A DNA stretch of 64,000 bases from the NCBI RefSeq assembly GCF_003589925.1, contig NZ_CP032382.1:558001-622000 (forward strand), read 5' to 3'. Both the position numbers and the translations under genes were made by a program. The DNA is from Chryseolinea soli. GTDB lineage: Bacteria > Bacteroidota > Bacteroidia > Cytophagales > Cyclobacteriaceae. The notes beneath the pieces are model-generated. The model was not told the DNA's origin, did not search any database, and saw nothing but the letters and a program-made list of their open reading frames with translations. Shown piece by piece: positions 14,588 to 23,393 of this stretch (its first letter is position 1; every line of letters starts with the position of its first letter).

Positions 14588-15624
14588 GCCAGGGTAAGTT
14601 TTAGTTGTATCCGATATTGTTCTGCATTCTCCGTAACATCCAGCGAATATTGTCCGGGATAGCTCAACTCCAATCGCCGTTGCACATTCTGCAACCCGAT
14701 GCCCGACTTCTCATTGCCTTGGGGCACGCTGGGTTTGCTGTTCTCTACGGTGTAGATGCATTCTTTTCCCGCGATGTCGATCGTCAGGTTCACCCAGGCT
14801 TTGGGATCGCTGTTGTTCACGCCGTGTTTGAATGCATTCTCCAGAAAAGTAACGAAAATAAGGGGAGCAATCCAGATGTTTTCCGGGTTGCCCTGGATGT
14901 TGAAGTTGATGGGGATCTGGTTGTTCAACCGCAGCCGCTCCAGGCTGATGTAGCTCTGCATGTATTCGATCTCTTTGCTGAGCAACACTTTTGCGTGATT
15001 GGATTCGTAGATCATGTAGCGCATCATCTGCGAAAGTTTGGCGATCACTTCGGTGGTATTCTCCGATTTGGTGTAGGCCAGGTAATACAAGTTGTTCAGC
15101 GTGTTGAACAAAAAGTGGGGGTTGATCTGGGCTTTGAGGAAGTTCAGTTCGGCCGTGAGCTTTTCGTTTTCGATCGCCTTCTTCTTGGCTTCGAATTCAA
15201 ACCAATCCACAGCAAAGCGAAGCAGTCCCACAAAGAAGACGATGAGCAAGGTGACCGCGGTGATCTGAACGATAAAGAAATCGGAATAAAAGAAATCAAC
15301 ATGACGCTGAAAAAAGCGTTCCACGAGATAACGCTGGAGGTATACCCGTGCAGCGATGATCAACGCAAATGGAATGAGGAACTCCAGCAGGTAGCGCCAG
15401 ATATTTTTGGTTTTCAGGAACCGGGGCCAGGTAATGAAATAGTTAAAATAGGCGATGAATAAAGTAAACACCAGTTGCACCAGCAGCGACGAGATCAGCT
15501 CACCCCAGTCCAGGCCGCGCTCATGTTGGAAAAAGTTGATCTGGTATACATTGAACGACAGGTATACACACCAGAACGACAAGTGCAACAGCAACACCCT
15601 ATTTCTATTGATAAACGAGGACAT
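14584..15624 (-). CDS. Sensor histidine kinase, LytS/YpdA-like (His_kinase family)
   Basis: The 346-residue membrane protein has four predicted transmembrane helices within residues about 10-150, a short coiled linker (EFEAKKKAIENEKLTAELNFLKAQ), and the His_kinase signature INPHFLFNTLNNLYYLAYT with the phospho-accepting His near residue 174. An HATPase domain follows (FLENAFKHGVNNSDP, then GIGLQNVQRRL). There is no obvious extracellular sensor domain. It is the first gene of a two-gene operon with the LytTR regulator. Confidence 0.93.
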   Translation of the reverse strand: MSSFINRNRVLLLHLSFWCVYLSFNVYQINFFQHERGLDWGELISSLLVQLVFTLFIAYFNYFITWPRFLKTKNIWRYLLEFLIPFALIIAARVYLQRYLVERFFQRHVDFFYSDFFIVQITAVTLLIVFFVGLLRFAVDWFEFEAKKKAIENEKLTAELNFLKAQINPHFLFNTLNNLYYLAYTKSENTTEVIAKLSQMMRYMIYESNHAKVLLSKEIEYMQSYISLERLRLNNQIPINFNIQGNPENIWIAPLIFVTFLENAFKHGVNNSDPKAWVNLTIDIAGKECIYTVENSKPSVPQGNEKSGIGLQNVQRRLELSYPGQYSLDVTENAEQYRIQLKLTLA

Positions 15625-15909
15625 GATGAGCGGTATTTTTACGGGACTAAATGTAGTCCTTCCAAAAGAAACGAACCGGCATTCTCACGGATTTTCTACC
15701 GTTTGCACAATTTGATCGATGGCTGCCCCCGAAAACGCCTACCTTGCGGGCCGGTCGATAAAACGCCCTATCGGTCGAGAGAATGAAGCCGATGGTATAA
15801 TTCCCGCCGCTTATGCCAACAAAAGAATTTCTTTTGCAGTTACAATACCATAGCCCTTGCCCCCGTCACTGACCCTTGTGTAGTTGAATCTTATATGTAT
15901 ATCCTAAAC

Positions 15910-18837
15910 ATGAAAAAAACAGTACTTCTTTTTGCGTCTTTTATTTTTTCTGCCGGCGCCTGGGCCCAAACCCCTGGTGGCGCAGCCCCGACAACGCCCC
16001 ACGGTAATGCCAAAATAAGCGGCACCGTCATGGATGCCGACGACAACACCCCGGTGGAGTTCGCCAACGTGGCGCTGCTCGACCCCGCCACCGGCAAGCC
16101 CGTCGATGGCAGCGTGTGTGACGACAAAGGTGCTTTCTCCATAAACAAAGTTGCAGAAGGAACATACAATGTGGCCGTGTCCTTTATCGGCTATGAAACA
16201 CAGACCATCAATAACATCAAGATAGATAAGAAATCGGACGTGAACCTGGGCATTATCAAATTGAGCACAGGTGCAAAGATATTGAACGAAGTTGTCGTAG
16301 AAGGTCAGAAGCAAATGGTGGAAGAACGCGTTGACCGCACCATCTACAACGCCGAGAACGACGCCACTACCCGCGGCGGCGATGCTACCGATGTGTTAAA
16401 GCGCGTGCCGATGCTTTCGGTAGACATGGATGGAAACGTGACCTTGCGCGGAAGCTCCAACATCAAGGTGCTCATCAACAACAAGCCCTCCACCATCATG
16501 GCCAGCAGCATCTCCGATGCCTTGAAACAAATTCCGGCCGACCAGATCAAGACGGTGGAAGTGATCACATCGCCTTCGGCTAAGTATGATGCAGAAGGTA
16601 GTGGGGGTATCATCAACATTGTACTCAAGAAAAATACATTACAAGGCGCTACGCTGAACGTCGACACCGGTGTTGGTCTTCGCGGATCGAACCTGGGATT
16701 GAACGGCAGCTATCGCAAAGGAAAGATGGGTTTCAATTTGGGCGGCTTCGGACGCGCGATGTATAACGTGACGGGAAGCTTTGACAATTCGCAGATTACG
16801 AAAACGCCTGATCCTGACAGCAAGGTTATTTCAACCAACCAACAAACCGCCGACACGCGCTCGCACGGGTTGTTCGGTAACTACACACTAGGCTGGGATT
16901 ATGACATCGACAAGAAAAATTCGCTGGCTGCGTCGGTCCGTTTCGGCGTCCGCAACAACAACAGCTACCAGGATAATCTGCTGACGGGGGTTCGACGTGA
17001 TGGAGTGCCTGACTCTACCTCGTTGAGCCAGATCTTTACGAAAGACGTTTCGAACACGGTCGATATGAACTTGTCTTACACGCACCTGTACGACAAGCCG
17101 CAACGCGAGCTCAGCTTCCTGGCCTTGTACAGCAAGAACAACCGGACGAACAACTTCGACAGACGCATTGACGAAATAAACACCGCACCGGCACCCAGCG
17201 GCACACGCAACTTCAATGACAGCTACAACCAAGAAGTGACTTTCCAGGGCGACTATCAAACACCCATCGGCACGACGCAAATGTTGGAAGCCGGCGCCAA
17301 GGACATTATGCGCAAAGTGTATAGCAACTACACCTACTATAACGACGTCGACGGCGACTACAACTACGAGTTGGACACCAATCCTTTGAAGAACAACAAC
17401 CTGAACTATGATCAGAACATCGCGTCGGGCTATCTTTCTTATACCTATTCCGCCAAGAGTGGCTATAGCTTAAAGGCCGGCTCGCGTTATGAGTACACGA
17501 CCATCACCGCCCATACAAAAGAAAATAACATCACGATCCCCTCCTATGGCGTGTTGGTACCCAGCGTAAACCTTTCGAAAAAATTGAAAAATGGCGGCAT
17601 GGTCAAGATTGCCTACAACCGTCGCATTCAACGGCCCTCCATTCAATACCTCAATCCCAACATTCAAGGCGGTAACCCGCTAAGCATTACACAGGGTAAT
17701 CCTACCTTGAATCCGGAATACACCAACAACTATGAATTGGGATATAACACCTTCATTGGTGGAACGTCGCTCAATTTCACATCGTTTATGCGCAACACCA
17801 CCGGTTCGATACAGGCCGTCCGTGTGCCCACAGGCAATCCTGACGTGCCGGGCCAGATCCTTACCACGTACCAGAACATCGGTACTGAAAATGCCTACGG
17901 TCTCAGCATCTTTGCGAATGTGAACATCGGCAAGCTGTCGCTGAATGGTGGCTCGGACATCTACTATACCAAGCTGGACAACCATGTGGACACACGCAAC
18001 GAAGGTTGGGTGGCCAGTGGTCGCGTGTTTGGTAGCTACAACCTGACCAAAGGCTGGGGCTTCCAGTTCTTCAGTTTCTATCGCGGCCGCCAGGTGCAGT
18101 TGCAAGGATCGCAGGGAGGCTTTGGTATCTATAGCCTGGGTCTCAAGAAAGACTTCAACGAGAAGAAAGGAAGCATTGGCTTTGGTGCAGAAAACTTCTT
18201 CACACCCAATTTCAGAATTCACAGCAACATCACTTCACCTACCATCGAGCAGAAGAGCCTGAACATCATGCACACGACGAGCCTCCGCATCACGTTCAGC
18301 TATCGCATCGGCAAGATGTCGGTGGATGCACCGAAACGCAGAAAGTCCATCAACAACGACGACTTGAAAGAAGGTGGTGACAACGGCACACAAGACAACG
18401 GCGGTGGACAAGGTGGCGGCGGTGGACAACGCGGTGGCGGACAACGCAGTGGTGGATTTACTCCTGGCGCTGGAGCTGCCACGGGTGCAACGGCAACGAA
18501 AGCCCCTGCATTACCTCCGGCCGATGCTACGAAAACTGTAGATGCTACCGGTACCTGGAACTATAAAGTTGAGTCGCCTCAAGGCGGCGAAGGAAACATC
18601 GTGATCCTGAAAGATGGTGACAGATACACCGGCACCATCACCAGCCGTCGCGGTACCAGCCAATTGTCGGATGTGAAAGTGAACGGCAACGAGCTCAGCT
18701 TCCACTACGACTTCAACACCCCAAACGGCACGATGACCATGCAAGTGAAATCCATCATCGAAGACAGCAAGATGACGGGTAACATCACAGTGGGTCAATT
18801 CGGAACCTTCCCGCTGAATGCTACGAAAGCACAATAA
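15910..18837 (+). CDS. TonB-dependent outer-membrane receptor with extra C-terminal domain
   Basis: I chose the ATG at 15910 because it gives a compact signal peptide (MKKTVLLFASFIFSAGAWAQ); an in-frame ATG at 15895 would add five residues. Domains: a carboxypeptidase-regulatory-like Ig fold (ISGTVMDADDNTPVEFANVALL, about residues 35-120), a TonB plug (about 120-225, ending SAKYDAEGSGGIINIVLKK), then an outer-membrane barrel of the OMP_b-brl_3 type to about residue 820. Unusually, a Gly/Gln/Arg-rich linker (about 840-870) leads to a roughly 95-residue lipocalin-like domain (GTWNYKVESPQGGEGN, RYTGTITSRRGTSQL). It has no SusD partner. The substrate is unknown. A terminator follows. Confidence 0.92.
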   Translation: MKKTVLLFASFIFSAGAWAQTPGGAAPTTPHGNAKISGTVMDADDNTPVEFANVALLDPATGKPVDGSVCDDKGAFSINKVAEGTYNVAVSFIGYETQTINNIKIDKKSDVNLGIIKLSTGAKILNEVVVEGQKQMVEERVDRTIYNAENDATTRGGDATDVLKRVPMLSVDMDGNVTLRGSSNIKVLINNKPSTIMASSISDALKQIPADQIKTVEVITSPSAKYDAEGSGGIINIVLKKNTLQGATLNVDTGVGLRGSNLGLNGSYRKGKMGFNLGGFGRAMYNVTGSFDNSQITKTPDPDSKVISTNQQTADTRSHGLFGNYTLGWDYDIDKKNSLAASVRFGVRNNNSYQDNLLTGVRRDGVPDSTSLSQIFTKDVSNTVDMNLSYTHLYDKPQRELSFLALYSKNNRTNNFDRRIDEINTAPAPSGTRNFNDSYNQEVTFQGDYQTPIGTTQMLEAGAKDIMRKVYSNYTYYNDVDGDYNYELDTNPLKNNNLNYDQNIASGYLSYTYSAKSGYSLKAGSRYEYTTITAHTKENNITIPSYGVLVPSVNLSKKLKNGGMVKIAYNRRIQRPSIQYLNPNIQGGNPLSITQGNPTLNPEYTNNYELGYNTFIGGTSLNFTSFMRNTTGSIQAVRVPTGNPDVPGQILTTYQNIGTENAYGLSIFANVNIGKLSLNGGSDIYYTKLDNHVDTRNEGWVASGRVFGSYNLTKGWGFQFFSFYRGRQVQLQGSQGGFGIYSLGLKKDFNEKKGSIGFGAENFFTPNFRIHSNITSPTIEQKSLNIMHTTSLRITFSYRIGKMSVDAPKRRKSINNDDLKEGGDNGTQDNGGGQGGGGGQRGGGQRSGGFTPGAGAATGATATKAPALPPADATKTVDATGTWNYKVESPQGGEGNIVILKDGDRYTGTITSRRGTSQLSDVKVNGNELSFHYDFNTPNGTMTMQVKSIIEDSKMTGNITVGQFGTFPLNATKAQ

Positions 18838-18864
18838 ATAATACGAGTAGTTAGTTGATAAAAG

Positions 18865-18904
18865 AAACGTCCCGGTCTCGCAAGAGGCTGGGACGTTTTC
18901 TTTT
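18865..18904 (+). terminator. Intrinsic terminator after TonB receptor
   Basis: AACGTCCC and GGGACGTT plus partly paired inner arms (GGTCT/AGGCT) form a long stem at 18866-18897, followed by TTCTTTT. It lies between the convergent genes ending at 18837 and 18955. Confidence 0.85.
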
Positions 18905-18954
18905 AGGAGCGTCTGGAATTTCTTATCAGGTGCTACGTTGTTGACAGCGTTTGC

Positions 18955-19701
18955 TTACGATGATTTCTTTTCGGCCAACGCGCGAATGGCTTTGATGCGC
19001 TCCGGGTCTACCGTTTTCAATTTGAATTCGGAGCCTTCGTCGGAGCCCATGCCGGCAATGTCGGGGTTGCGATATTGCATGAGGCTGTCGGTGGTGGCAG
19101 CAGCGGAGAAATGTATTTCCGTTGCGCCGGTTTTGGCTACGAGCTCTTCTACGGTGTTTTCGTTCACACCCGATCCGGGCATGATGGCAATGCGGCCGTT
19201 GGCACGCTTGATCAATTCGCCGATCAACGTGGCCCCTTTTATGGCTTGCATTTGTCCACCTGACGTGAGGATGCGATCAAAGCCCGCTTCGATACAATCT
19301 TCCAATGCCTGGAAGGGATCGCGGGTCATGTCGAAGGCGCGATGACACGTCACTTTCAGGGGTCGCGCTTTGTCGATCAATTCCTTGCAGCGCTTTTTAT
19401 CGATAGTGCCATCGGGGTTGAGAATGCCCAACACGACGCCATCCACGCTCAGCTTCTGGCTTTGGTAGATGTCGCGTTTCATGGCGTGGAACTCATAACT
19501 TGAATAGCAGAAGTCACCACCGCGGGGACGGATCATCACATAGACGTCGATGCCCAGGTTGGCGCGCACCACTTCCACCGTTCCAAACGACGGTGTGGTT
19601 CCTCCTTCTCCGGGGTTGTCGCACAATTCCACACGGTCGGCCCCGCCTTCCTGCGCTTTCAGGGCGGAGGCGATGTTGTATACTACGATCTCTACAGTCA
19701 T
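18955..19701 (-). CDS. cutC: CutC family protein
   Basis: The 248-residue protein matches CutC along its length. It begins VEIVVYNIASALKAQEGGADRVELCDNPGEGGTTPSFG and continues IRPRGGDFCYS, DGVVLGILNPDGTID, KVTCHRAFDMTRD and ILTSGG, a TIM-barrel pattern. CutC was named for copper tolerance in E. coli, but its actual enzymatic role is uncertain; an aldolase/epimerase-like barrel activity has been suggested from the fold. Its ATG at 19699-19701 directly follows the stop of the glycosylasparaginase gene, so both are in one operon. Confidence 0.93.
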   Translation of the reverse strand: MTVEIVVYNIASALKAQEGGADRVELCDNPGEGGTTPSFGTVEVVRANLGIDVYVMIRPRGGDFCYSSYEFHAMKRDIYQSQKLSVDGVVLGILNPDGTIDKKRCKELIDKARPLKVTCHRAFDMTRDPFQALEDCIEAGFDRILTSGGQMQAIKGATLIGELIKRANGRIAIMPGSGVNENTVEELVAKTGATEIHFSAAATTDSLMQYRNPDIAGMGSDEGSEFKLKTVDPERIKAIRALAEKKSS

Positions 19702-20664
19702 TTAGAAGTTGCTTTTAGAATCAAAGAGTTTGTTTCCGGTGGGGTCGTACTTGGCGTAGGTAAATCCTTTTTGTAAACAGTAGGCGCCATATTCACCATT
19801 CTTGTTCAGGGCCAGGAAACCAACTTGTACTTCTTTCGCCTTCGCGGGATTTTTTTTGAGGATGCGCTCGACGGCGAGCTGACAAGCTTCCTGGGGCGAG
19901 TGACCTTGTCGCATCAATTCTACCACGAGGTGGCAGCCCACGATGCGGATCACTTCTTCGCCCACACCGGTGGAGGTGGCGGCGCCAATTTCGTTGTCGA
20001 CATACAGCCCTGCGCCGATGATGGGAGAATCACCTACACGACCGTGCATTTTGTAGGCCATGCCACTAGTGGTGCAAGCGCCGGATAAATTACCATTCGC
20101 ATCCAGGGCAATGATGCCGATGGTATCGTGGTTCTCGATGTTGGCTACCGGTTTGTATTCCGATTTTTTGGTCCATTCTTTCCACGCCTGCTCCGATTCT
20201 TTTGTCAGCAGTTTCTCTTTTTTAAAACCGTTGGCCAAAGCGAACTGTAGTGCCCCTTCACCGACCAGCATGACGTGAGGAGTCTTCTCCATCACCAAAC
20301 GCGCCACGGAGATGGGATGGACGATGTGCTCGAGGAAAGCCACGGATCCACAGCCGTCATGCTCGTCCATGATGCAGGCATCGAGGGTGACGCGGCCGTC
20401 GCGGTCGGGCAACCCTCCTAAACCAACGGAAGTTTCTTTCGGGTCGGCTTCGGGAACACGGGCGCCGGCCTCTACCGCGTCGAGGGCACGGCCGTTGGCA
20501 GAGAGTATTTTCCAGGCGGCCTCGTTGGCGGCCAGGCCGAAGTTCCAGGTGGAGAGTACGATGGGCTTGGTGGCCTCTGGTGTAGCGGCCAGGCTTTGAG
20601 CCATAGGCAACATGCCCGCACCCAAGGCCGACAACTTCAAGAAATCTCTGCGTGTTTTTTTCAT
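19702..20664 (-). CDS. N4-(beta-N-acetylglucosaminyl)-L-asparaginase (glycosylasparaginase)
   Basis: The 320-residue Ntn-hydrolase precursor has a twin-arginine signal (KKTRRDFLKLSALGAGM), so it is exported folded to the periplasm. Autocleavage should occur before Thr181 in NHD-TIG, making the nucleophile of the beta subunit. The substrate-binding stretch HGRVGDSPIIGAGLYVD and GAATSTGVGE agree with the well-studied flavobacterial enzyme. It releases the glycan from GlcNAc-asparagine, the last step of N-glycan breakdown. It is in an operon with cutC downstream. Confidence 0.95.
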   Translation of the reverse strand: MKKTRRDFLKLSALGAGMLPMAQSLAATPEATKPIVLSTWNFGLAANEAAWKILSANGRALDAVEAGARVPEADPKETSVGLGGLPDRDGRVTLDACIMDEHDGCGSVAFLEHIVHPISVARLVMEKTPHVMLVGEGALQFALANGFKKEKLLTKESEQAWKEWTKKSEYKPVANIENHDTIGIIALDANGNLSGACTTSGMAYKMHGRVGDSPIIGAGLYVDNEIGAATSTGVGEEVIRIVGCHLVVELMRQGHSPQEACQLAVERILKKNPAKAKEVQVGFLALNKNGEYGAYCLQKGFTYAKYDPTGNKLFDSKSNF

Positions 20665-20684
20665 GGTATAGATAGGACTAGCGT

Positions 20685-21194
20685 TTATTCAATGATCACC
20701 CGGCGTGCGCCGCGGAAACGTTTTTGATAGTATTCGGCATACAGGTTGGTCTCCACCACTCCCAGCGAACTGGAAGAATGGATAAATTTCACATCTTCCT
20801 TTCCCCTCACGTCTGTGACCAGCCCTACGTGTGTTACTTCTCTTTTTCTTCTACCGGTGGCGAAAAACACGAGGTCGCCCGGCTCCAGTTCTTTCATCGT
20901 CACCTCTTCGCCTACTTTGCTTTGGGCCTCGCTGCTTCGGGGCAGCGCGACGTTCACGGCCTGAAACGAATTGATGAGCAACCCCGAGCAGTCCATGCCG
21001 TTCCGGGTAGTTCCTCCATACTTGTACGGTGTACCGATGAAGGTGCGTGCTGTGGAGATCACCTTGTCAACCTTGATCTCGCGAGCGTCGGCTTGTCTCA
21101 CCTTGTGGGCGGCACAGGAACACAAAAAAAGTGTTGCAGCGATTACCCCGTGAAGAACAAGCTTTTGACTAATTTTGAGTTGAAAAAATCGCAT
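20685..21194 (-). CDS. NlpC/P60 family lipoprotein, cell-wall endopeptidase
   Basis: Starting at the ATG at 21192-21194 (a TTG two codons upstream is less likely), the protein of about 169 residues has a lipoprotein signal ending LCSC. It continues as an NlpC/P60 domain: Cys nucleophile in NGMDCSGL, catalytic His in VTHVGLV, third residue His in KFIHSSSS. These enzymes cut D-Glu-diaminopimelate bonds in peptidoglycan stem peptides; in Bacteroidota many are Spr-like outer-membrane lipoproteins. It is 20 bp upstream of the glycosylasparaginase gene on the same strand and could share its transcript. Confidence 0.93.
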   Translation of the reverse strand: MRFFQLKISQKLVLHGVIAATLFLCSCAAHKVRQADAREIKVDKVISTARTFIGTPYKYGGTTRNGMDCSGLLINSFQAVNVALPRSSEAQSKVGEEVTMKELEPGDLVFFATGRRKREVTHVGLVTDVRGKEDVKFIHSSSSLGVVETNLYAEYYQKRFRGARRVIIE

Positions 21195-21236
21195 CAGCAA
21201 AAGGTTAAAAAATAATTATCCAAATATACTTGTTTC

Positions 21237-22652
21237 ATGGCATTTGCAGAAGTTTCCAACGACATCATCGGGCAGTTTGCCGCCATCGTAGGCGAATCGA
21301 ACATTGTTATTGATCCTGCGCAGCGCTACAACTACTCGCACGATGAAACGGAAGACTATTCATTCCTTCCTGACGTGGTCCTGAAACCGGGCACCCCCGA
21401 GGAGATCAGCCAGATCATGAAGCTCTGTCACGAACACGTCATCCCCGTCACCCCACGCGGGGGCGGTACGGGCCTCAGCGGCGGGGCGCTCCCCGTGCAG
21501 AAGGGCGTGGTCGTTTCTATGGAACGTTTCAATCGTATTCTTGGTATAGACGAACTCAACCTCCAGGCCACTGTCGAGCCGGGGGTGATCACGGAAGTGT
21601 TCCAGAATGCCGTAAAAGCCAAAGGCCTTTTCTATCCCCCCGACCCTGCCAGCCGGGGCACCTGCTTTATCGGCGGCAACGTGTCGGAAAACAGCGGCGG
21701 GCCCAAGGCCGTGAAATATGGGGTGACGCGCGACTACGTGCTGAACCTCCAGGTCGTGTTGCCCACCGGCGAGATCATCTGGACGGGGGCCAACGTATTG
21801 AAAAATTCAACCGGCTATAACCTTACTCAATTGATGTGCGGCAGCGAAGGCACCCTGGGCATCATCACCAAGATCGTGTTCAAGCTGCGTGGCCTACCTC
21901 AAAAAGACGTGTTGCTGCTCATCCCGTTTGCCACCAACGAAGAAGCCTGCAAAGGCATCGCCGAAATATTCCGCGCCGGCGTAACCCCCAGCGGCATGGA
22001 GTTCTTTGAACGCGAAGGGGCCATGCTCACGATTGATTACTGCGAAAAGATCTACGCCGCCAAAGTGACCACACCCTTCTCCGAAAACATGAACGCCTAC
22101 CTCCTCTGCGAACTCGACGGCAACGACGACGAGGTGCTCATGCGCGACGCCGAGCGGGTGATGGGGGTAGTGGAGAATTTCCAGGTGGGTGAGATCCTGT
22201 TTGCCGACACCGCTGCGCAAAAAGAAGAGCTGTGGAAGATCCGCAAGAACCTCTCCCCTGCTGTGAATGCCTACACGCTTACACGGGCAGAAGACGTGGT
22301 GGTTCCGCGCGCCAACCTGCCTAAGCTTATCGTGGGCATTAAAGCGATCGGGCAGGAATATGGATTCAACTCCGTTTGCTATGGGCATTTGGGTGATGGC
22401 AACCTGCACATCAATGTTTTGAAAGAATCCATCAACGAAGAGGATTGGAATACCAAAGTAGTAGACGGTATCGGGGAGATCTTTAAGCTAACGGTTAGCC
22501 TGGGGGGGACACTTTCGGGGGAGCATGGCATTGGGATTGCGAAGCGGCCGTATATGCACCTGGCGATGCAGGAGGCAAATTTGGAGGTGATGCGGGGGAT
22601 TAAGCGGGTGTTTGATCCCAGGGGGATCTTGAATCCAGGGAAGATATTTTAA
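21237..22652 (+). CDS. FAD-linked oxidase, glycolate/D-lactate oxidase GlcD type
   Basis: The 471-residue protein has an N-terminal PCMH-type FAD-binding domain (TPRGGGTGLSGGALPVQKG, about residues 70-90; GGNVSENSGGPKAVKYGVTRDYV, about 140-165) and a C-terminal FAD-oxidase cap (VCYGHLGDGNLHINV, GGTLSGEHGIGIAKRPYM). The family oxidises 2-hydroxy acids such as glycolate or D-lactate and passes electrons to the quinone pool, often with FeS partners GlcE/GlcF, none of which is nearby. The start ATG overlaps nothing and is 36 bp from the divergent NlpC gene. The exact substrate is unresolved. Confidence 0.93.
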   Translation: MAFAEVSNDIIGQFAAIVGESNIVIDPAQRYNYSHDETEDYSFLPDVVLKPGTPEEISQIMKLCHEHVIPVTPRGGGTGLSGGALPVQKGVVVSMERFNRILGIDELNLQATVEPGVITEVFQNAVKAKGLFYPPDPASRGTCFIGGNVSENSGGPKAVKYGVTRDYVLNLQVVLPTGEIIWTGANVLKNSTGYNLTQLMCGSEGTLGIITKIVFKLRGLPQKDVLLLIPFATNEEACKGIAEIFRAGVTPSGMEFFEREGAMLTIDYCEKIYAAKVTTPFSENMNAYLLCELDGNDDEVLMRDAERVMGVVENFQVGEILFADTAAQKEELWKIRKNLSPAVNAYTLTRAEDVVVPRANLPKLIVGIKAIGQEYGFNSVCYGHLGDGNLHINVLKESINEEDWNTKVVDGIGEIFKLTVSLGGTLSGEHGIGIAKRPYMHLAMQEANLEVMRGIKRVFDPRGILNPGKIF

Positions 22653-22689
22653 TTTTCTTTTCGTCAGCCTGAAGACTGACTTTATAATA

Positions 22690-22713
22690 GGCGCAAGTGT
22701 ATTCACTTGCGCC
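22690..22713. terminator. Probable bidirectional terminator hairpin
   Basis: A perfect 10-bp stem (GGCGCAAGTG/CACTTGCGCC) with a TATT loop lies between convergent genes. A second possible stem (GGCCGGGC/GCCCGGCC) follows around 22727-22765. T-runs are weak. Confidence 0.6.
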
Positions 22714-22786
22714 AGTCATTTGGAAAGGCCGGGCTTAAAGGGTTGCACAGCTTGCCTTCATGGCCCGGCCCCGGACATTTGCGGTC

Positions 22787-23224
22787 CTAGTTTCTTCTGT
22801 TTAGCACGTCCATAAGGTTCATCCCCATCCCTTCGAAAGGGGTCATATCCATATGGGGAAGGGTGAGCTGCGACTCTTGCATGCACCGGCGGATGCAGCT
22901 GTCGATCTCTCTGTAAAAGAAGGCGGAGTCGATGTAGGTGTTTTCGTTTTGCAGGACCATTTCAAGGATGGGCAGGTAGTTGTCGATGTCGATGCCGGCG
23001 TTCATGAGGCGGCCTAATCCTCCACGTACTTTGCCGTTTTGGGCGGAGGTCATTTTCAAACCCATTTTGTGGTCTACATATACCTGCAAACCGTTCTCGT
23101 TCAAGAGGCGGTCGATCAATGTCTTGCGCTGGTCCTGGAGGATCTCGCGAAGCTGGAGCGGGATGAGGTTGGCGTTCCAATCTTCGATTTTGCGTGTTCC
23201 GGAGGTGGTTCTTACTGTTTTCAT
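22787..23224 (-). CDS. Hypothetical cytoplasmic protein
   Basis: The 145-residue protein has no signal or membrane helix. It is mostly helical (PLQLREILQDQRKTLIDRLLNENGLQVYVDHKMG), with a glycine-containing turn (KVRGGLGRLMNAGID) and a C-terminal methionine-rich tail (MDMTPFEGMGMNLMDVLNRRN). I do not recognise the family. A very AT-rich stretch (23250-23310) just upstream probably holds the promoter for this gene, for rbsK, or for both. Confidence 0.75.
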   Translation of the reverse strand: MKTVRTTSGTRKIEDWNANLIPLQLREILQDQRKTLIDRLLNENGLQVYVDHKMGLKMTSAQNGKVRGGLGRLMNAGIDIDNYLPILEMVLQNENTYIDSAFFYREIDSCIRRCMQESQLTLPHMDMTPFEGMGMNLMDVLNRRN

Positions 23225-23393
23225 GGCGGATTTGCGTTTGATGGCTCAAAGGTAATAAAACTAATTATATTAGTATATAATAACTAACAATTTTAGTTTG
23301 ATATAAAAGTTTTTCGTGTAAAATCCGCCATTCCGGGATGATGGAATGGCAAAAAAAGGCTAGTATCGGAAACGTTTTCTATCCTACCTGACC

